Shown here in pieces: positions 58,351-64,000 of a stretch of DNA of 64,000 bases. Position 1 is the first letter of the stretch. Each line of letters begins with the position of its first letter. Under the pieces are notes generated by a model. That model did not search any database. It was not told the DNA's origin and saw only the letters and a program-made list of their open reading frames with translations. The stretch comes from Butyriboletus loyo (lineage: Eukaryota > Basidiomycota > Agaricomycetes > Boletales > Boletaceae). Where the stretch lies: the NCBI GenBank assembly GCA_038093515.1, contig JBBPSI010000050.1, positions 81,526 through 145,525 on the forward strand, in the 5' to 3' direction. The position numbers and the translations under genes are program-made.

Positions 58351-60118
58351 TCACGAGAAAAAACTCACTGGGTCCGCTGCACTTGAATCCACAACACCTT
58401 GTCCACTACAGGAAGCATCTTGTTTTGCACGGTTGGGAACAGCGGCCTTGCGACGCGATTTGCGCTGTGACGTGTGATAAGTCCCTGCATACACATCCGA
58501 GGAACAACCAACCTTTGGCCTTGTGGGGTTTGTTGCAACTGATCGCTAAGATAATATGTTAGACACACCGGGTCCAAAATGAAGAGCATTGACTTTATCA
58601 GGTCGAGCTGCAGCCATCCTCGCAGGTCCTTCATCTGTGACATTCAATCTCGCCGATGAGCGAGAAGGTGATCGGCGATCGGCAGACTGCCGCGATTTTC
58701 CATGATGTCGGTCAGGCTGATGTGAGGTGGCATCCTGGTGACTCTTCCTCTGTAGTAACCGTTTGAATATCGAACGCGCGACTGTCTTTGGAGTGGAGGT
58801 TACTGGCTTTGCATCCGACGACTGTAATCCGGCATGGGATGGGTTGGATGGCGGTATCTCATCCTCCCGGGGATGGGCGGAAGAAGCTGCGGAAGGTGGC
58901 TGCAGCAGAGTCAACACATAGATAAGAGAATAATGAAGTGGTGACGAACCTCGTCAAAGTCAAATTGAGGGGGCGTGCCTGACGGCACTTCGACCTACAC
59001 CATCGTGAACACTCACTTGGAGGTTAAAACGAAGAAAACTCATACATTGAGGACATCGCGATCTTCCTGTTGTATGTACACGATGAGATCAGCACAACTC
59101 TTTTGGTGACAGAATAACAAACTCGTACATGGAAAGGCCCATACAAGTCTGGCAGAATGTTATTGAGATCATGTATGACGATTTTCCCATGACGTCGTCC
59201 AGTTGCAAGATAACGGTTGTCTGGAGAGAGCGCAACTGAGCGCAACTCTTCATTGTCCTCGATGACAGGGTCAACCCGAATCAGTGTTGATGTCTCCAGA
59301 AATATGATTGAATGGTCTGCGAATGTAGCAATGAATTTTCCATTTGCGGCCAGAGCGAGAGAGAAGACAGTGTAGCGGATGTCATGGAGAATCGGCGATT
59401 CAGTGAGTCGGGACCCAGTGGAGGTGTCGAATGATCTGATTTTGTTGTCGCGGGATGTGGCAAAAATTTGCTGATCATCGTCTGACCATGCGAGCGGAGT
59501 GACCAGACCACTGGGTGTCTCAGTCTCGATGATGAGGAGCTTGTCACCGTTTTGACTGTTGAAAACGCAGATGTTGGAGCCATAACGTGCAGTGGCGAAG
59601 TAGTTGCCACTGGGCGAGAATTTGATTCCGGTGACCCAGCCGCCATGCTCAAGCGGGCCAACGAGTCTCTGCCCGCTTGCGATGCTCCAAATACTTGCTC
59701 TCCCGTCGCGATCTTCTCCAGTCCCAGTAGCAAACGTGGTCGAATCAGGGGAGACGTCGACCGCAACCACGAACTTTGTGCCCTCCACCTCGATGACCTT
59801 TTCATGCAATTCTACATCATACACACTTGCTCCCCTGTCCCATGTCCCGCACACAATCCATTTGTGGTCTTTTGACACGGAAATTGCAGACAGCCTCACT
59901 CCTGTTTGCGTTCCGACCTCTTGACCGTCCGCGAGTCGCCATCGTCGAATCCCATCATTACCTCCGCCTAAAACATGCTTTCCGTCGGGGTGGAACACAA
60001 CCGCGAATACTTCGTCAGAGTAACCCGTGTCAAGTACCATCATTTGGGCTTACTGAATTGTCAACATATACTCAATCACTCCTCGAAGCTGCTACGCACC
60101 AGTATCCTTTGACGACAT
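58351..60118 (-). CDS. WD40 beta-propeller protein, array copy W7, exon 3 missing
   Basis: Exons 60118-60100, 60048-59129, 58994-58950, 58899-58594 and 58545-58351 give 494 aa in phase. It starts MSSKDT. Blades include FHPDGKHVLGGGNDGIRRWR, GASVYDVELHEKVIEVEGTK, ASIWSIASGQRLVGPLEHGG and DNRYLATGRRHGKIVIHDL. As in W6, the 75-nt exon 3 is gone and exon 2 abuts the donor GTACGAG. Exon 5 is 30-42 nt longer than in other copies and has a different middle (SNPSHAGLQSSDAKPVTS). Intron 5 has the weak donor GTCAAT in place of GTAAGT. It is the rightmost copy of the array. Confidence 0.82.
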
Positions 60119-61700
60119 TATTACCGATGGCACACAATCGTTGGCGTCCAAATGTCAAGGAACAAGGTGTTTCGGTTGACTCGTGGTGCGCAAACTTGCA
60201 GTATAGACATATTTCCTTATCCTCAAATATTCACGCACGTGCCTCGTGTTTTCAGCGCCTATTCTCACTCGGATCCGTGACCTCGTTGCGACGACTAGGT
60301 AAACATTGGCGAAGCATGCCTTCTTTGCCAAAGGCAATCTGCAATTGCTTGTCGTGTCTCGGCTCCAGGACTCGGTTTACTGACTGTACAACTCGCGTTG
60401 GACCAAATTGCAACGCACACAATTCGGTTCGTTCTCTAAATTCCGTTGGGCCAAAGGACGTATAAAATCCCAGTCGCTTCAGCCCCCTTCGGCAGTCTCG
60501 TCTGTATCCCTGACCGGTTCTGCCGTCGATGATCCATCGTCCTTCAGTCTCAGGTGCCTTACCGTGTTTGGGGCGGACCCCCGCCACTTCCCCAGTAAAC
60601 TCTACCTGCGATATTTCTCAAATGCACCCCTCGCTCCGTTCCGCCCACGGACAAGATGCGATGGCGCCCTGTCTGACCTAACGAATATGTGTTGCAGCAT
60701 TCAGGAAAGCACAGGCTCTCCGCTGTGTGAATGCCCCCGTTCCCTCATTTTGCCCTGCATCCGCTGCGGACACCCTCCGCGTAAGATGCAAATGGTAGGA
60801 AACGCACATCGACTCTTCCTGTCGTGTGGGTCACTGACCTCCCACAGTCTAACAGGAATACGCCGCTGCACCGACGCCGAACCTTTGGGCCTTGTAAACC
60901 TGAGTTTCAAGTCCAGACAAAATTTATATCAGACATCCAGCGTATATCAACAACGTCTACTACTGTCCTTAGACGACTAAACATCTCATCTGTCCAGGTC
61001 TCGAATCCAAACACCTTCCCACTCACGGTGTCCGCTTGAGTCCTGGTAACCCGGTGACAAGACGAGTTTCCTGACGTCTGATTGTCTCATGACTTCCAAG
61101 ACTATTTGCTACTTCTACCCGCGCCAACACATCTCGACTCATTGTCAGCAGTGGTTTGTCTCGTCGATGTATTTCGCCCCTTGTGCCGGGTTCGAATCTC
61201 GGTGACAGGTTCTGTCTCTGCCCAACCCCGACCATGAATGGGCTGCGGATCCTTAAAGGTCATGTTTACCTTTGGATGTCCCCGAACTTTCATTGTACAC
61301 GCCCAGAGGTATATAAAAAAAAGTACGTACAATGCGTTTAATTTGGACCATACGGACTACCTATCCTGAGCACGCGAAGAATATAGATTCAGGAATGTAA
61401 TTTTATATTTCCTTGAGGGTTACTGTGACGAGATCTACCGTCATTACCCAATTGCGAGCATCCCCTGAGGAAACGAGGGCAGCATATACACCAGCACTTA
61501 CTGACGCTTGATAATACACAGAATACTGGTCAAGTTATGCAAGGAGCAGGTGGCTGGTTCTCCACCCAAGTATGGAGAGCCTTGCAGGACACCGAACACC
61601 TCCCAGAGGCTACGTGCCTCACAGCACTTACCATGTGGGCCTGAAAATGCCTAGGAAGCACACGCGCTTCATCAGTCTCGTTCTGCGTTTCTCCCTAGGT
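60119..61700. repeat. Right edge of the array, with an inverted R3 piece
   Basis: 60,119-60,600 is the W1/W5-type upstream flank. 60,795-60,935 matches 32,140-32,250. 61,030-61,260, read on the minus strand, matches 56,900-57,080 read on the plus strand, so an R3 fragment lies here in reverse. From about 61,320 the sequence is AT-rich and unique. No gene is seen. Confidence 0.55.
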
Positions 61701-62570
61701 CGTAACAATGTTTCATCTACCACGATAACCAGTCGGATGGGGAACGATATTGGTTACTCCTCCGCCAATGACAGTGGCACTGAGGACAAAGCGAAGAGTA
61801 AGCAGAGGAAGTCATCGAACAAACAGTCATCGCTTGCCTCACTCCGGGCGTCGTCGTTATCCATCTCTCAAACATCCTTTAGCACACAACGTCCTATATC
61901 TTTTTTTTCATTCGAAAAAGCGCCTCCATTGCCCACATTGCCCACGCTAACATCACAGCTGGCGGTCTCCGCCGTACCCTCGGAAGTTAGTTCACTGTTT
62001 CCGATGGCGCATCCCCCTTTCAAGAAATCTTGGGTAATACCCCTTTCCCACCTATCCATCAGTCGGTATCCATGACTAAAACCTTCCAGAGTGCGTCTCA
62101 GTTCTCGATTTCTGATCACTCCACTGCGTCAGCGTCTAGGTTGTACGTTTCTTTAGTATGTCCTACACAGCCCCAAACGTGTCCCAGACTTCCCCTTCTC
62201 CTGTCCCTAGTAAACAGATATCGATATCCTTCGCATCCATGGCGCCGGGGTTCAACAGAAAATGGGCATCGCTGTCGCATCACGTATCCAACTAATGCAC
62301 TGCCTACCAGACACTCCGAGTTGTTACGCAGTGTCGTGGTGTCTCCGATTCTGGCCACGTTCTAGATTAACGGGTCGCGATATGTCATAGTCAGATGGAC
62401 TTAACCCGGACCGCAGACGTTATCGACATAACGTACTACGGCGGACCTCGCCGACTATACTACGGGTTCAACTGTGCATCACACTTGGCGTGGGTTCCGT
62501 TGGAATGTAGGACGGATAAAATGCATGCGTGTTCTCATGAGGGACCTTCGGAACCAACTAGGTTATTTAC
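61700..62570 (+). repeat. Inverted dispersed repeat, copy 2 (partner 19450-20035)
   Basis: The longer copy. It includes a frame with SSLASLRASSLSISQTSF and PPLPTLPTLTSQLAVSAV that continues, after a frameshift, into FQSASQFSISDHSTASASRL. The homologous minus-strand frame in copy 1 reads FQSSSQLSISDYSAASLSRL. It lies about 130 bp before the gag-like ORF, so it may be part of the retroelement 5' region or an older insertion. No terminal TG...CA pair could be assigned. Confidence 0.6.
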
Positions 62571-62702
62571 ACCAGTGGTTAATCCGATAGGTCTTCCCTC
62601 ACGTTCACCTTCTCCTATTCTAATCCTTCAAATCTAAATGCTAACAAAGTTTTCTCTTCTTTTGATCAGTTCATCTTCGGATTTTTGTTTTAAACAATTA
62701 TC

Positions 62703-63932
62703 ATGTCGCTCCCCACTGTATCAGAATTCAAGATCGACACCCAAATCCAGCAGAGAATTCCTGTCCTGACTGGAGCAGACAACTATACAGCCTGGTCTCA
62801 TCAAATGAGACATACTCTCACCATAATTGGTGTCTGGTCAATAGTGGATGGTACTTCTGAGTACTACAATCAGACTGCTGCTGACCAGCAGAAGTGGGTC
62901 TCGCTGGACAAGCGCTCTGTTGGCATGCTCACCATCTACATCTCTCCAGAACTCCAACATGCAGTCAACTACGACTACGCTCCATTCCTCTATGACGCTT
63001 CTGGTCAAATAATTCCAGAATCAGTCAATATCTCAGTCGCCAAAACTCTTTGGGACTTCCTGCACAACACCTATGCAACCACGGGCATTACAGGACAATT
63101 TTTCCTGTTCCGCCAAGCCATGAACATTCGTGTTCATGAAGCTAATGCTGTTGCTGGTCTCATGTCCTTAATGGACGCTTTCCATAAAATGGAAGCAGCA
63201 GGATTAAGCCTTCCCAACAATTTCCGATCCATGATCTTACTCACCAAGTTACCGAAATCATTCAAACCTCTGGTGTCTAACATCATCCACAGTACTAACA
63301 TTCACCAATTTACACCGAACGTTATCATTCCCATGATCACACATGAGCTACAACTTCGTGCTGGCACTGGCCAGATCCCTTATCCCACCACCTCTCAAAT
63401 GAATACAGTTGCACCAGATACCCAGCTCAACCACACAAACACGGTTAGATGCGGACCTCCTCCACCTGCGCAAACAAATTGGAACAAACAGGCTCGTCCT
63501 CAACAACATTCTGGTGAACGTGGTTGTCCTGGACAGAAGAGGCCGTTCCAACCGCAGCAGCAAAGGCAGCAGCAAAACCATATGCCTGCAATGCCTTATG
63601 GAGGACCTTCAGGATCCGGAGCAAACCGTAATGAGCGAACAAACAATTGCTCCGGGTTCAAGACATGTCGAGGAAAGGGAAAAGGGAAAGGACGTGCGAA
63701 TGAAGTGGAGATGGACATGGACGGATTTGCCAACATTGTAGAGTTGGGTGAAATACAACTAGGTGACCACACGCTTACAGATTTCCCGATGGAAACTGAA
63801 TCAACCGTTGGTCAAGCTGGTTGGGGAGATGATGATCCGATGGGACCACCCCTCACATCACCTTATTTCGAGGATGGAGATGCTAATGCGTCTTCCTCAC
63901 ACTCCTTTCGGAAACACCGCGATTCCCTCTAA
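62703..63932 (+). CDS. Copia-like retrotransposon gag polyprotein
   Basis: An uninterrupted 409-codon ORF starting ATG at 62703 after a pyrimidine-rich leader. The N-terminal half has the gag-pre/UBN2-type pattern of Ty1/copia elements: LTGADNYTAWSHQMRHTL, IGVWSIVDGT, AKTLWDFLHNTY, FRQAMNIRVHE, LLTKLPKSFKPLVSNII. The C-terminal part is Gln/Gly/Lys-rich (QPQQQRQQQ, CRGKGKGKGRANE), an RNA-binding-like tail with no CCHC zinc knuckle visible. It then becomes acidic. Gag packages element RNA in virus-like particles. Protease, integrase and reverse transcriptase would lie beyond the window. The ORF has no internal damage, so the element may be young. Confidence 0.82.
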   Translation: MSLPTVSEFKIDTQIQQRIPVLTGADNYTAWSHQMRHTLTIIGVWSIVDGTSEYYNQTAADQQKWVSLDKRSVGMLTIYISPELQHAVNYDYAPFLYDASGQIIPESVNISVAKTLWDFLHNTYATTGITGQFFLFRQAMNIRVHEANAVAGLMSLMDAFHKMEAAGLSLPNNFRSMILLTKLPKSFKPLVSNIIHSTNIHQFTPNVIIPMITHELQLRAGTGQIPYPTTSQMNTVAPDTQLNHTNTVRCGPPPPAQTNWNKQARPQQHSGERGCPGQKRPFQPQQQRQQQNHMPAMPYGGPSGSGANRNERTNNCSGFKTCRGKGKGKGRANEVEMDMDGFANIVELGEIQLGDHTLTDFPMETESTVGQAGWGDDDPMGPPLTSPYFEDGDANASSSHSFRKHRDSL

Positions 63933-64000
63933 ACCTTCAGGGTCTCGTGGTCAGCCGAAGAAGAAGGAATGCAAAGCGAAGGCAGTCCATCTTTCGACCT
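63860..64000 (+). other. +1-frame continuation of the gag ORF (partial, runs off the window)
   Basis: After the gag stop at 63930-63932, the +1 frame is open from about 63862 to the end of the window and reads PHTPFGNTAIPSKPSGSRGQ then PKKKECKAKAVHLST. The composition matches the preceding basic tail. This could be the start of a pol frame reached by frameshifting, or the same gag after a 1-bp mutation. Confidence 0.5.

Noticed and set aside
24773..60118. CRISPR-like or satellite explanation for the repeats.
   Set aside because: Repeat units are kilobases long with spliced genes, which is segmental gene duplication, not a short-repeat array.

Overview
The window looks like nuclear DNA of a basidiomycete fungus, most likely a mushroom-forming Agaricomycete. 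The evidence is many short GT-AG introns of 45-130 nt, compact housekeeping genes, a HET-domain gene, a heavily intron-split P450, hAT and copia-like elements, and a family of stand-alone WD40 proteins of a kind common in Agaricomycetes. No tools were run. Gene models come from hand translation and splice-site inspection, with reading-frame phase checked across every junction.

Bases 1-16 kb are ordinary, dense and gene-rich. A HET-domain protein (-) is followed by a siroheme-synthesis protein MET1 (-), which is divergent from SRP14 (+). Next are a small HET remnant, condensin SMC4 (+, 20 exons), a CDK-like protein kinase (-) convergent with SMC4, and a small ankyrin-repeat protein (+) divergent from the kinase.

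Bases 16-24 kb are a transition zone. It holds a P450 3' fragment, one reconstructible full-length P450 (12 exons, 505 aa), an inverted dispersed repeat abutting the P450 start, an interleaved A-B-A-B direct repeat with a hairpin, a 1.7 kb hAT element with 21-bp terminal inverted repeats, and a broken P450 copy on the opposite strand.

Bases 24.5-60.6 kb are the main find: seven same-strand copies (W1-W7) of one WD40/beta-propeller gene, 3.5 to 8 kb apart. They lie in composite duplicated units that also carry P450 pseudogenes and several unidentified blocks. W1-W5 and W7 can be joined into full-length proteins of 494-536 aa. W6 has a broken first exon but can still give 489 aa from an ATG inside its former first intron. 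Copies differ by whole-exon loss, by start and intron-1 changes, and by C-terminal stop position. This is a birth-and-death tandem array that travelled together with P450 sequence.

Bases 61-64 kb hold an inverted copy of one array block, a second copy of the repeat found at 19.5-20 kb, and the 5' part of a copia-like retrotransposon (gag-like ORF) that runs off the window end.
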